Part shown: piece after piece, positions 15,029-24,801 of the stretch
Layout: the number at the start of each line of letters is the position of its first letter
Numbering within the stretch: position 1 is the first letter of the stretch
NCBI RefSeq assembly: GCF_035514885.1
Contig: NZ_DATJCH010000010.1
Span: forward strand, 62,001-126,000
DNA from: Albibacterium sp035514885
GTDB lineage: Bacteria > Bacteroidota > Bacteroidia > Sphingobacteriales > Sphingobacteriaceae
Direction of reading: 5' to 3'
DNA length: 64,000 nucleotides
Notes under the pieces: model-generated
Database searches by the model: none
Seen by the model: the letters and a program-made list of their open reading frames with translations, nothing else
Told to the model about the DNA's origin: nothing
Program-made: the position numbers and the translations under genes

Positions 15029-17152
15029 TTATGATACTAAGGTAAAATCTATTTGTCTTTTTGTTAGGTCAACGTTCTTTACTCTTACGCGGACTTCATC
15101 ACCGAGCTGATATTTCTTCTTTTTACGCTGACCGATGATTGCATAGTTTTTTTCATCAAGTGCGTAGAAGTCGTCGGTCAAGTCACGCAGTCGGATCATT
15201 CCTTCACATTTATTCTCTTCAATCTCAACGTACATTCCCCATTCTGTAACACCCGAAATAATTCCTATGTATTCAGTTCCGATCTGATCTAATAGGTATT
15301 CGGCCTGTTTGTATTTTATTGAAGCTCTTTCTGCATCTGCAGCTCTCTTTTCCATCTGTGAAGCATGTACAGACATTTTTTCATAAGCTTCTTCACTTAC
15401 TGAGTTGCCATTATCAAGATAATGTTCTAATAGCCGATGCACCATCATATCCGGATACCTTCTTATGGGAGAAGTAAAATGGGTGTAGTAATCGAATCCT
15501 AAACCATAATGACTGGTACTCTTGGTTGTGTAAATTGCTTTTGCCATCGAGCGTATAGCAAGTTGTGTAAGAACATTCTGTTCTTTCTTTCCTTCCACTT
15601 CTTCCATTAAATGGTTTAAAGAGTGTGCAGTTTCTCTGCTGGAATTGGTATTTATTTTATAACCAAAGCGAGCAGCAAACTGAGCAAAATTGAGTAAGCT
15701 TGCTTCTTTTGGAACATCGTGAGCGCGGTATACAAAGGTGAGTTTATTTTTTCCCTTATGTTTTTTACCAATAAACTCAGCTACCTTTTTATTCGCCAAA
15801 AGCATGTAATCCTCAATAAGTTTATGAGCGTCTTTACGCTCCCGGACATAAACTCCCAGTGGTTTTCCATTTTCATCTAAATGGAATTTAGTTTCAGCAG
15901 TTTCAAAGCTAATAGCACCACTCTTGAAGCGTTTGTCACGCATGATATAGGCTAATTTATTTAAGATTTCTAATTCATCACTTAGTTCTCCTTCTTTGCT
16001 TTCAATCAACTCCTGAGCGTCTTCGTAGCTTAATCGCTTATCCGAGTGGATAACGGTTTTTCCAAACCACTCGGATAGGATATTTGCTTTTTCATCCAGT
16101 TCAAAGACTGCTGAAAAGCAAAGTTTATCTTCATTTGGCCTCAATGAACATAAGTTATTTGAAAGTCTTTCCGGCAGCATGGGTATGACACGATCTACTA
16201 AATATACGGATGTACCTCTCTCGTAAGCTTCGTGGTCGAGGGCAGTATCCGGATGTACATAATGGGTAACATCTGCTATATGAACACCTATTTCATATTT
16301 GCCTTCTTCAAGTTGTACGAAAGAAATGGCATCATCAAAATCTTTTGCATCAAACGGGTCGATTGTAAAAGTCAACTTATCTCTAAAGTCTCTCCTTTTC
16401 GCTATCTCTTCATTAGGAATTTGAGCAGGTAATGCTTCAGATTCCTTTTCTACAGCAGCAGGGAAGGATAGAGGAAAGCCATAGTCGGCAAGTATAGCAT
16501 TCATTTCGGTGTTATTCTCACCTTGAGCGCCAAGTACATCTTTTACTACTCCAACAGGATTTTTGCTTCCTTCCGGCCAATCGGTGATGGTTACTACTAC
16601 CTTTTCACCATCTTTAGCACCATTGAGGTCTTCAACCGGAATAAAGATATCATGAAGCATTTTACGATCATCAGCAATCAGGAAAGCGAAACGAGGAGAC
16701 ACTTTAAGTACGCCTGTAAAGCTTTTTCGGGCTCTCTCTACGATTTCTATTACTTCGCCTTCTTTCTTACCTATGCGTTTGCTTTCATAGGCATGAATTT
16801 TCACGATATCTCCATGAAGCGCATTTCTGAGCTTTCTGGGAGCGATATAAATGTCATCTTCGAATTCATCGTCGGTTACTATATATGCAGAACCATCGGC
16901 TGTCATATCTACTCTACCGGTAAGTACTGTTCGTAATTCTTTAAGAATGTACTTTCCTTTGGCGATTTCTTTGAATAAGCCGGAGCGGGTACCTGCTTTT
17001 AGAATTTCCTGGATTCCCAACTTTGAATCCTGATCAGGGAGGTTCAGTTTTGCACTTACTTGTTTGTAGTTTAATGCTTGATTTCCTGATTTTTGTAAGA
17101 CTTCAGTGATCAGTTGGGTAAGGATATTTTTAAATGTATTATTTTTTGCCAT
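15029..17152 (-). CDS. rnr: Ribonuclease R
   Basis: This 3'-5' exoribonuclease degrades structured RNA. The 707 residues include an N-terminal helix-turn-helix-like region (about 5-60), cold-shock domains (about 70-220), the RNB catalytic domain (about 250-580) with TIDPFDAKDFDDAI carrying the metal-binding aspartates, and a C-terminal S1 domain (about 625-705, GIISGVTEWGMYVEIEENKCEGMI). SPIRRYPDMMVHRLL is the conserved RNB end signature. Length and domains are normal. The gene is just upstream of the prenyl synthase, with which it may be cotranscribed. Confidence 0.95.
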   Translation of the reverse strand: MAKNNTFKNILTQLITEVLQKSGNQALNYKQVSAKLNLPDQDSKLGIQEILKAGTRSGLFKEIAKGKYILKELRTVLTGRVDMTADGSAYIVTDDEFEDDIYIAPRKLRNALHGDIVKIHAYESKRIGKKEGEVIEIVERARKSFTGVLKVSPRFAFLIADDRKMLHDIFIPVEDLNGAKDGEKVVVTITDWPEGSKNPVGVVKDVLGAQGENNTEMNAILADYGFPLSFPAAVEKESEALPAQIPNEEIAKRRDFRDKLTFTIDPFDAKDFDDAISFVQLEEGKYEIGVHIADVTHYVHPDTALDHEAYERGTSVYLVDRVIPMLPERLSNNLCSLRPNEDKLCFSAVFELDEKANILSEWFGKTVIHSDKRLSYEDAQELIESKEGELSDELEILNKLAYIMRDKRFKSGAISFETAETKFHLDENGKPLGVYVRERKDAHKLIEDYMLLANKKVAEFIGKKHKGKNKLTFVYRAHDVPKEASLLNFAQFAARFGYKINTNSSRETAHSLNHLMEEVEGKKEQNVLTQLAIRSMAKAIYTTKSTSHYGLGFDYYTHFTSPIRRYPDMMVHRLLEHYLDNGNSVSEEAYEKMSVHASQMEKRAADAERASIKYKQAEYLLDQIGTEYIGIISGVTEWGMYVEIEENKCEGMIRLRDLTDDFYALDEKNYAIIGQRKKKKYQLGDEVRVRVKNVDLTKRQIDFTLVS

Positions 17153-17236
17153 TAGAGTTAAATTGGACGTAGAAATGCTTTCTTTGCTAAGATATAAAAC
17201 AATTATTTTAGAAAAGGTTTTATGAAAATAAAATGC

Positions 17237-19711
17237 TTAAGACATTTCCTTTTTATGAATATCTAAGATGAATTGTTGTAATAAGTTATCGATTTCTTTT
17301 AGTTGATTTAAGCTCAGCGATTCTCCATTCCTGAGGTCAATTTCCATCTTTCTGAGTTTAAATGCGATAGAGTCTCCTCCTAATTGTGCCGTTCGCCCGG
17401 CCATACGATGTACCAGTAATTCCATATTATCTTGGTTCTCAGCGTGAAAACTATCATATAGATCCTTTAAATCTTTTTGTGTATCGATGGTGAAGAGCTT
17501 GATAATCCATTCTAGATCTTGGTCTTCTAAACTATCTGTCAGCAGTTGATCTTCATCAATAATGAAGTCGTTTCTATTGGATAATATTCCCAAAGCCTCA
17601 AGTAAGTCGACTTCTTTGAAAGGCTTTAAAAGTAGTCCGTCAAAACCGAGAGAAAGGATGTCCTTTCGTTCTTCCGGTAGTGCCTGAGCTGTAAAAGCAA
17701 TGATTTTTACCGATCCATCGTATTTTTCCCGGAGTTTTTTATAGAGATCCTTGCCGTTAATTTCCGGCATACGCATATCTGTAAAGATATGACTCAGCTT
17801 TTGATCATAGGGGTGGTTTATTGCATCTTTTGGCGATTGAAAGCATTGGTGGTCAATGTTATATTTGCTTAGAATGCTGTGGCATAAGTCTAGTATAAAG
17901 CTGTCATCATCTATTAACCACACGGTGTTTTTGAAAGTGGATGCTGGTTTTAATGCAGGTAGAGCAGGAAGGGCTATCTCATCTAGTGAGGAAGTTGGCA
18001 GACTGAAGGTGACCGTAAATACAGAGCCCTTATCTAAGACGCTTTTTACGTCTATTTGTCCATTCATTGCTTTAACCAATGTTTTTACAATGGACAGGCC
18101 TAATCCATTTCCAAAATGAATACCTGAGTCAGAATTAGTTGATTGTTCAAATTCATCAAATATTTTATCAATGTCTTCTGGTGGAATTCCCGGACCGGTA
18201 TCTTGAATGCGGTAATTAATATCCGTATTTGTACCGTAATCGGTAGAGCTAACCTGTAATAGGACTTCTCCTTTATCGGTGAACTTTATAGCGTTTCCAA
18301 CTAAATTGAATAAGATTTGCTTCAAACGGAATGCATCTCCTAACACCAATCCATTACCTGCTATCCTTGTTGAAAGATGAAGTTCAATATTCTTTTGTTT
18401 AGCTTGTGGGCGCATGGCTGTTGCAACTTCCTCCGCAAGGTCCTGTATGTTAAGTACTTCTTTTTGGAAATTGAATTTACCTGAATTAATGCGGTTATAA
18501 TCAAGTACTTCATTTACAATCTGAAGCAGGTGTTGGGATGACTGATAAATAACATTGATTTTCTCACCATCCTTATTAGCATAGCGTAGTTGCTCGGCGT
18601 AACCTATTATAGATTGCAAGGGTGTTCGTAATTCATGACTCATATTGGAAAGAAAACGTTGTTTTGCAGCACCATGATATTCTGCAGCATTTTTAGCGTT
18701 TTCGAGTGCCAGCCGATAATTCGCACCCTTTCTTAAGTCGGTTAAAATGAAGTATATTAATACTATGGAAACTAAAAAGAAAGAAAGCAAGATCAAGCTA
18801 ATTCTCCTTACGCTTTGGTTTACTACGGTTCTAGCTTCCAGATTCTCAAATTCCATTTGATGCATGGCTTCCTGCTCAACTTCATGAAGGATATTGAACA
18901 TATCGCTCACCAGAATATTTCCTGCCAGTGTTAATTCTGTTTCGTGGTTTATAAATGTTGCACTCTTTTGCTTTTGCCGAGCTTCAAGAGCCTGTATAGC
19001 CTGATCGATTTTCGCCTCTGTGTTTTCAGTGCCAAGGTTTTTTATCGTATCTATTTTAACATTCAACTCTTCATGAACAGTTTGCGGAACTTCTTGTTGT
19101 ACATCGTTTTCAGACTTACTCTTAACACCAAAAAGCTTGGCGAAGAAACCCCTGTTATCTGTTTCAGCAGAAGAAGGATCAATTGTTTTTGTAGTTATCT
19201 TTTTCTCCGTTGTTATAATCCTGCTATCGCTTTTTGGAACTTCCTGAATTAAAGAACTAATGTTCTTAATCTGATTTGAAAAGGCCTGATTGTCAACTAA
19301 GTTTTTTCTTACCTGAATATAGGAATTGAATAGTTTGTCACGTTCATTTAGTAAAATCCGGATAGAATCTATGCGATTACTCTGCAGGCTATTATTAGGA
19401 TACAGGCTTTTAAGAGTGTCGAGCGATTGGAGTATAAAATCAGATTCATTTACAAAGCCACTATAGTCTTTATGATTTAATACCTGTGCCCTTTGTACTT
19501 GATCTATTTGTAATATATCGCGAGAAATACGACTTACCAAGCGTAGTTTTTCGTTGGGTGTAGAAATTATATCGACCTTATTTAGCATCTCATCGAAAGC
19601 AATCTTACTGATGAAATAGGCTAAGCCCAATGCAATACCACAAGATATGATAACGAATACTACCTTTTGATATACATTGGATCCGGATTGATTTTTTATG
19701 TTATTATCCAT
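17237..19711 (-). CDS. Hybrid sensor histidine kinase with receiver and HPt domains
   Basis: The order is: a transmembrane helix (about 14-34), a long periplasmic region with coiled-coil sensing features, a second transmembrane helix (about 303-323), HisKA with phospho-His in FLSNMSHELRTPLQS, HATPase (NLVGNAIKFT, DTGPGIPPEDID, GNGLGLSIVK), receiver (LIDDDSF, Asp in HIFTDMRMPE, Lys in LLKPF) and a C-terminal HPt with His in LVHRMAGRTAQLGG. This is a self-contained phosphorelay resembling ArcB/BarA-type kinases; the signal is unknown. The frame extends to a TTG at 19735, but that codon sits in the loop of the clpB terminator, so the ATG at 19711 (MDNNIKNQ) is preferred. No response regulator is adjacent. 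Confidence 0.9.
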   Translation of the reverse strand: MDNNIKNQSGSNVYQKVVFVIISCGIALGLAYFISKIAFDEMLNKVDIISTPNEKLRLVSRISRDILQIDQVQRAQVLNHKDYSGFVNESDFILQSLDTLKSLYPNNSLQSNRIDSIRILLNERDKLFNSYIQVRKNLVDNQAFSNQIKNISSLIQEVPKSDSRIITTEKKITTKTIDPSSAETDNRGFFAKLFGVKSKSENDVQQEVPQTVHEELNVKIDTIKNLGTENTEAKIDQAIQALEARQKQKSATFINHETELTLAGNILVSDMFNILHEVEQEAMHQMEFENLEARTVVNQSVRRISLILLSFFLVSIVLIYFILTDLRKGANYRLALENAKNAAEYHGAAKQRFLSNMSHELRTPLQSIIGYAEQLRYANKDGEKINVIYQSSQHLLQIVNEVLDYNRINSGKFNFQKEVLNIQDLAEEVATAMRPQAKQKNIELHLSTRIAGNGLVLGDAFRLKQILFNLVGNAIKFTDKGEVLLQVSSTDYGTNTDINYRIQDTGPGIPPEDIDKIFDEFEQSTNSDSGIHFGNGLGLSIVKTLVKAMNGQIDVKSVLDKGSVFTVTFSLPTSSLDEIALPALPALKPASTFKNTVWLIDDDSFILDLCHSILSKYNIDHQCFQSPKDAINHPYDQKLSHIFTDMRMPEINGKDLYKKLREKYDGSVKIIAFTAQALPEERKDILSLGFDGLLLKPFKEVDLLEALGILSNRNDFIIDEDQLLTDSLEDQDLEWIIKLFTIDTQKDLKDLYDSFHAENQDNMELLVHRMAGRTAQLGGDSIAFKLRKMEIDLRNGESLSLNQLKEIDNLLQQFILDIHKKEMS

Positions 19712-19722
19712 TCTATGTAAAT

Positions 19723-19751
19723 AATAAAGGCACAATAAATGTGCCTTTATT
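19723..19751 (-). terminator. Terminator of clpB
   Basis: A perfect 12-bp stem (AATAAAGGCACA / TGTGCCTTTATT) with a 5-nt loop lies 25 bp after the clpB stop and ends in a T-rich stretch on the minus strand. Confidence 0.75.
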
Positions 19752-19775
19752 AATCTTTAACGAATAGCTTAGCTA

Positions 19776-22367
19776 TTAATTATTCAGGAAAACGAACTTA
19801 TTGTCAAATACATCCAGTTTTATATTACTATCCTTACTTATTTTATTAGCTAATATTTCCTTTGATAATTCGTTTAATACTCTTTTTTGTATAACTCGCT
19901 TAAGCGGTCTTGCCCCAAATTGAGGATCATAGCCCAACTGTGCCAGCCAGTCCAATGCTTCCGGACTTGCTTCAATTGAGATTCCCATTTCGGCTAATTG
20001 CTTTTGTAAGTTATTGAATTGCAGAGCAACTATTTCCCCAATTTCATCCCGTGTCAATGGAGTAAACATAATTACTTCATCAATTCTATTGAGAAATTCC
20101 GGGCGGATTGATTTCTTTAAGAGTTCAAATACTTCATTTCTTGTTTTAGCTATTATCTCTTCCCGATTTATTTCATTTAAATCGGTAAAGTTATCCTGAA
20201 TAAGGTGAGAGCCGATATTAGAAGTCATTATAATGATGGTATTTTTAAAATTAACAACCCTTCCTTTATTATCAGTTAAGTGACCATCATCCAATACTTG
20301 AAGCAAGATATTAAATACATCCGGGTGTGCCTTCTCTATTTCATCCAATAAAATCACTGAATAGGGGTGTCTTCGAACGGCTTCAGTTAGCTGACCGCCT
20401 TCTTCATAACCAACATATCCTGGAGGAGCTCCAATTAGTCTTGAAACGGCATGTCGTTCCTGATATTCGCTCATATCAATACGAACCATCAGATGCTCAT
20501 CATTAAAGAGGAATTCTGCCAGAGCTTTCGCTAATTCTGTTTTACCAACACCTGTTGTTCCCAAGAATATAAAAGAACCAATGGGCCTGCGTTTATCACT
20601 TAGTCCGGCACGAGAACGACGAATAGCATCAGCGATGGCATCAATGGCTTCTGATTGGCCTGCAACACGTTTATGTAATTCATCCTCCAGTTTAAGAAGT
20701 TTTTCACGTTCGCTTTCCACCATTCGTGTAACTGGAATACCCGTCCAACGAGAAACAACTCCAGCAATATCCTCTGCAGTTACTTCCTCCTTTAGCATTC
20801 TGTTTTCGGATTGATATTCTTCAAGATCTTTCTTGAATTTCGTTACATTATCTTGAGCTTCTTTTACTCTTCCGTAACGAATTTCAGCAACCCGACCATA
20901 ATCACCCGCACGTTCAGCCTGTTCTGCCTCTAATTTATAGTCTTCAATCTTTTGCATTTCCTGATTGATCTGGTCAACAAGCGATTTTTCACTTTGCCAG
21001 GCTGCCCTTAAGGAATCACGCTCTCCAACTAAGTCAGATATCTCCTGACTGAGTTCTTTAACCGCTTTCTCATCTTTTTCACGTTTAATGGCTTCTCGTT
21101 CTATCTCCAACTGCATAATCTTTCTTTCGATTTCATCAACAGCTTCAGGAACTGAATCCATTTCAATGCGTAGCTTGGAAGCGGCTTCATCCATCAAATC
21201 GATTGCTTTATCTGGTAGAAAGCGATCGGTAATATAACGTTGCGAAAGTTCTACAGCTGCTATGATAGCACTATCCATGATACGGACCTTATGGTGGGTT
21301 TCATAACGTTCTTTTAAGCCTCTAAGAATAGATATTGCATCTTGAGTATCCGGTTCATTGATCATAACAATCTGAAACCTGCGTTCTAAGGCCTTGTCTT
21401 TTTCGAAATACTTTTGATATTCGTTTAAGGTAGTAGCCCCAATTGCTCTAAGTTCTCCTCTTGCTAATGCAGGTTTTAAAATATTTGCCGCATCCATTGC
21501 TCCCTCGCCACCACCAGCACCAATAAGAGTATGGATTTCATCAATGAAAAGTATGATCTCACCATCGCTGTCGGCTACTTCTTTAACAACAGACTTTAGA
21601 CGTTCTTCGAATTCACCTTTATATTTGGCTCCGGCAATCAATGCGCCCATATCCAACGAGTAAACTGTTTTTGTTTTTAGATTTTCCGGCACATCACCCT
21701 TAATGATTCTATGTGCTATACCTTCGGCAATAGCAGTTTTACCCACACCTGGTTCACCTACTAATATGGGGTTGTTTTTCGTCCGTCGGGATAGTATCTG
21801 CATGACGCGTCTTATTTCTTCATCACGGCCGATTACCGGGTCAAGCTTGCCAGATTCTGCATACTCATTTAAATTACGGGCGTATTTATTTAAGGCATTG
21901 TAGGTTGCTTCTGCATTTTGATCCGTTACCCGGCTATTTCCTCTTAACTCAGTGATAGCCGTTTTTAAATCCTTTTCCGTAGCTCCCTGATCCTTCAATA
22001 GGCCGGAAGCTTTATCGTTTGAGTCTAAAATCGCGAGAAGCAAATGCTCTACAGACACAAACTCATCTTTAAATTCTTTTAAATAAGATTGAGCCTTTTG
22101 AATAATAGAATTGCTCGAATTGGATAAATAAACATTGCTGCCACTTACCTTCGGGAAGCTATTGATCTGAGTATCTAATAAATCACTTAAGTGGTTTACA
22201 TTGATGTTGAGTTTTTTTAGTAAATGATTAATAACATTCTCATCAACAATAAGTAAAGCTTTCAAAAGGTGTGCAGGTTCAATTGCTTGTTGTTGATTTC
22301 CAATTGTTATTTCAGAAGCTTTTTGGATAGCTTCCTGTGCTTTTATTGTAAAGTTATTGAGATTCAT
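19776..22367 (-). CDS. clpB: ATP-dependent disaggregase ClpB
   Basis: The 863-residue Hsp100 chaperone dissolves protein aggregates together with DnaK. It shows the Clp N domain with two repeats (1-150), first AAA+ domain with GEPGVGKT and FIDEIHTL, the long coiled-coil middle domain (about 405-525, rich in E/K heptads), and the second AAA+ domain with GTTGVGKT and LLDEIEKAH, then the C-terminal D2-small domain (GARPLKRVIQ). No IGF/L ClpP-binding loop is apparent, which separates it from ClpA/ClpC. It is divergent from the cobalamin riboswitch-btuB unit. Confidence 0.96.
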   Translation of the reverse strand: MNLNNFTIKAQEAIQKASEITIGNQQQAIEPAHLLKALLIVDENVINHLLKKLNINVNHLSDLLDTQINSFPKVSGSNVYLSNSSNSIIQKAQSYLKEFKDEFVSVEHLLLAILDSNDKASGLLKDQGATEKDLKTAITELRGNSRVTDQNAEATYNALNKYARNLNEYAESGKLDPVIGRDEEIRRVMQILSRRTKNNPILVGEPGVGKTAIAEGIAHRIIKGDVPENLKTKTVYSLDMGALIAGAKYKGEFEERLKSVVKEVADSDGEIILFIDEIHTLIGAGGGEGAMDAANILKPALARGELRAIGATTLNEYQKYFEKDKALERRFQIVMINEPDTQDAISILRGLKERYETHHKVRIMDSAIIAAVELSQRYITDRFLPDKAIDLMDEAASKLRIEMDSVPEAVDEIERKIMQLEIEREAIKREKDEKAVKELSQEISDLVGERDSLRAAWQSEKSLVDQINQEMQKIEDYKLEAEQAERAGDYGRVAEIRYGRVKEAQDNVTKFKKDLEEYQSENRMLKEEVTAEDIAGVVSRWTGIPVTRMVESEREKLLKLEDELHKRVAGQSEAIDAIADAIRRSRAGLSDKRRPIGSFIFLGTTGVGKTELAKALAEFLFNDEHLMVRIDMSEYQERHAVSRLIGAPPGYVGYEEGGQLTEAVRRHPYSVILLDEIEKAHPDVFNILLQVLDDGHLTDNKGRVVNFKNTIIIMTSNIGSHLIQDNFTDLNEINREEIIAKTRNEVFELLKKSIRPEFLNRIDEVIMFTPLTRDEIGEIVALQFNNLQKQLAEMGISIEASPEALDWLAQLGYDPQFGARPLKRVIQKRVLNELSKEILANKISKDSNIKLDVFDNKFVFLNN

Positions 22368-22500
22368 AATATCTTTTTCTTATGCTAACATCAAAACATA
22401 TACCATTGCATATAGTTTGGAATTACCTGAAATAATGGCTGATAGGAATTTGAGGAAATGAAAAAATGTCTGAGTTTAAGTTTTGTATCCTTCTTTATTC

Positions 22501-22508
22501 TATATTTG
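22501..22508 (+). promoter_or_regulatory. -7 box for the cobalamin riboswitch-btuB transcript
   Basis: TATATTTG followed by C is a perfect -7 element placed a few tens of bases before the riboswitch. A -33 TTG at standard spacing is not obvious. Confidence 0.5.
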
Positions 22509-22539
22509 CATTGCATTTGGTTAAAGATGATTGATATCA

Positions 22540-22695
22540 TACTTTATTAAAAGGGAATTTGGTGAGAATCCAGAACTGTCCCGCAGCTGTAAGCTCTATT
22601 AATCAAAGGTCTAATTATTGCCACTGTTTGTTTCCCAAAACAAATGGGAAGGCCAGACCGGGAGGAGTAAGTCAGAAAACCTGCCTAATGGAATG
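22540..22695 (+). promoter_or_regulatory. Cobalamin (AdoCbl) riboswitch
   Basis: The element shows the class signatures in order: GGTGAGAATCCAGAAC followed by TGTCCCGCAGCTGTAA, then GCCACTG, GGGAAGGCCAG, and the B12-box-like GAGTAAGTCAGAAAACCTGCC near 22665-22685. A GGCTTT...GAAGCC hairpin downstream (about 22705-22725) may be part of the expression switch. It precedes btuB, so B12 would repress the uptake genes. Family boundaries are approximate. Confidence 0.92.
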
Positions 22696-22791
22696 AATTG
22701 TTAACGGCTTTCGGGGATTGAAGCCAGATTCTGCTTGATATATTATCATGCTTAATTTCATTGCGTTCGCCCCCGTATTTAATTAATTTCT

Positions 22792-24783
22792 GTGTTTAGA
22801 ATTTATTTGTGCTTAATTCTTTTCGGTGTTCCTGCTATAATTAAAGCTCAGGTAGATACTGTACATTATGGGGATACGTTGAAAAAGGTTGAGATAACCC
22901 GCCCTCTATTCTATAAGGAAGAGGCTTCTACGATGCCTGTACAACATTTGTCTAAAAAGGATCTGGATATTTTAAACAGTATTTCTGTTTCTGATGCTGT
23001 AAAATTCTTTTCAGGTGTTCAGGTTATGGATTATGGAGGGATAGGCGGTATGAAAACGATTGATGTCAGAAGTCTGAGCTCTAATCATACCGCGGTTTTC
23101 TATAATGGTATTGCTATTAACAATGCTCAAAACGGACAGGTTGATTTAGGGAAATTCTCATTGGATAATATTGAATCCATTACTTTATTTAACGGACAAC
23201 AAACCAAATTATTAATCCCTGGCAAAGCCTTTTCATCTGCATCAACTTTATTGTTAGAGTCGCAAATACCTGTTTTTGAAGAAGGGAAGAGTTATCATTT
23301 TAAAATAGGTACACGTATAGGAGACTTCGGCTTGTTTAATCCATCCTTTTTATGGCAGCAAAAACTCTCAAAAAATACAAGTCTGAGTTTTAATACCGAA
23401 TGGGTTAAAGCGAATGGCCGTTATGATTTTTATTATGCCAAAGGTAATGTTGATACCCTGATTAATAGACAGAATTCAGATGTAGATGCCTTGCGATTAG
23501 AAGCATCTCTTAATGGTACATTAAAAGATAGTAGTAACTGGGAACTTCACCTTTATAATTATACATCAAAACGAGGGTTACCCGGAGCAGCCGTAGACAA
23601 TAAATACTATTCAAATGATCGCCAATGGGATAAAGATTTTTTTATTCAGGGCCGATGGGAGAAAAGGTATAATGACCTTTATAGCTTATTAGTCAATGCG
23701 AAATACAACCGTCAGGATTTGCGTTACCAAGATCCCGATTTCCATAATACACAGGGTTTCTTGGAAAATAATTACAATCAAAAAGAGGTTTATCTTTCTG
23801 CCGCTAATTTATTTGTTTGGTCAAATACTTTAAAGTCATCTCTTTCAGCAGATTATTTCTACAATTCATTAGATGCTGATTTAAAGGATTTCGTTTATCC
23901 AGAAAGACATACTCTATTGGTTAATGCAGCTATTGAATGGCAAAAGAATAATTTTAATATTCAAGCCAATGGTTTGGCAACCATATTAAAAGAGAAGGTA
24001 CGCGTAGGCACTAGTACAGGTGATAAACAGGTGCTGAGTCCTTCTATATCTGCTTCGTGGAAGCCATTTGAAGATCAGAACCTTTATATTCGATCATTTT
24101 TTAAATCGATTTTTAGAGCACCTACTTTTAATGACTCGTATTATACACTCGTTGGTTCTACTAGCTTAAAACCTGAATATGTAAAACAGTACGATCTGGG
24201 ATTCACTTGGCAAAAAGCATTTGATAGTCGGTTACAGCAAATCACCTTTAAGGCAGATGCCTATCATAATCGTATAAAGGATCGTATAACTGCCATTCCT
24301 TTAGCTAATTTATTTCGGTGGACAATGGTTAATTTAGGCAGGGTAGAAATCAATGGTATTGATTTTGGAGCGTCAGGTAATGCGGAATTAGCTGCAAATA
24401 TCAACCTTGACTTTGGAGTTAATTATACCTATCAAAAGGCTATAGATAAGACAGAAGGTGGTGCGAATTTTAATCAGCATATACCTTATGCTCCAAAGAA
24501 TAGTGGATCAGGGTTTATCGCAGCTGTTTATAAAGCGTTTGGCTTGAATTATAATCTGCTTTATACAGGAGAGCGCTATAGTCTGAGACCTAATATACTG
24601 ACCAATAAAATGGATGACTGGCTTATTCAGAATCTATCTGTCTCTTATCATAACAAGTTTGCTAAACTAAATTATAAAGTTTTAGCCGAAGTAAATAACA
24701 TTGCCGACATCAACTATACAGTCATTAGAAACTACCCGATGCCGGGAAGGAACTATCGTATCTCTTTTCAAATTTCTTATTAA
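22792..24783 (+). CDS. btuB: TonB-dependent cobalamin receptor (BtuB-like)
   Basis: This outer-membrane active transporter of 663 residues has a signal peptide (1-19, ending IKAQ), a plug domain (about 50-150; SVSDAVKFFSGVQVMDYGGIGGMKTIDVRS), and a beta-barrel ending in an aromatic residue (FQISY). The start codon is GTG. Cobalamin as substrate is inferred from the riboswitch directly upstream and the BtuG-like gene 18 bp downstream. It would need TonB-ExbBD and inner-membrane BtuFCD, none of which is in the window. Confidence 0.9.
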   Translation: MFRIYLCLILFGVPAIIKAQVDTVHYGDTLKKVEITRPLFYKEEASTMPVQHLSKKDLDILNSISVSDAVKFFSGVQVMDYGGIGGMKTIDVRSLSSNHTAVFYNGIAINNAQNGQVDLGKFSLDNIESITLFNGQQTKLLIPGKAFSSASTLLLESQIPVFEEGKSYHFKIGTRIGDFGLFNPSFLWQQKLSKNTSLSFNTEWVKANGRYDFYYAKGNVDTLINRQNSDVDALRLEASLNGTLKDSSNWELHLYNYTSKRGLPGAAVDNKYYSNDRQWDKDFFIQGRWEKRYNDLYSLLVNAKYNRQDLRYQDPDFHNTQGFLENNYNQKEVYLSAANLFVWSNTLKSSLSADYFYNSLDADLKDFVYPERHTLLVNAAIEWQKNNFNIQANGLATILKEKVRVGTSTGDKQVLSPSISASWKPFEDQNLYIRSFFKSIFRAPTFNDSYYTLVGSTSLKPEYVKQYDLGFTWQKAFDSRLQQITFKADAYHNRIKDRITAIPLANLFRWTMVNLGRVEINGIDFGASGNAELAANINLDFGVNYTYQKAIDKTEGGANFNQHIPYAPKNSGSGFIAAVYKAFGLNYNLLYTGERYSLRPNILTNKMDDWLIQNLSVSYHNKFAKLNYKVLAEVNNIADINYTVIRNYPMPGRNYRISFQISY

Positions 24784-24801
24784 CAACTATATATATATAT
24801 C

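Noticed and set aside
16232..16936. Plus-strand open frames opposite rnr
   Set aside because: They are shadows of the strongly supported RNase R gene and show no domain or start-site support.
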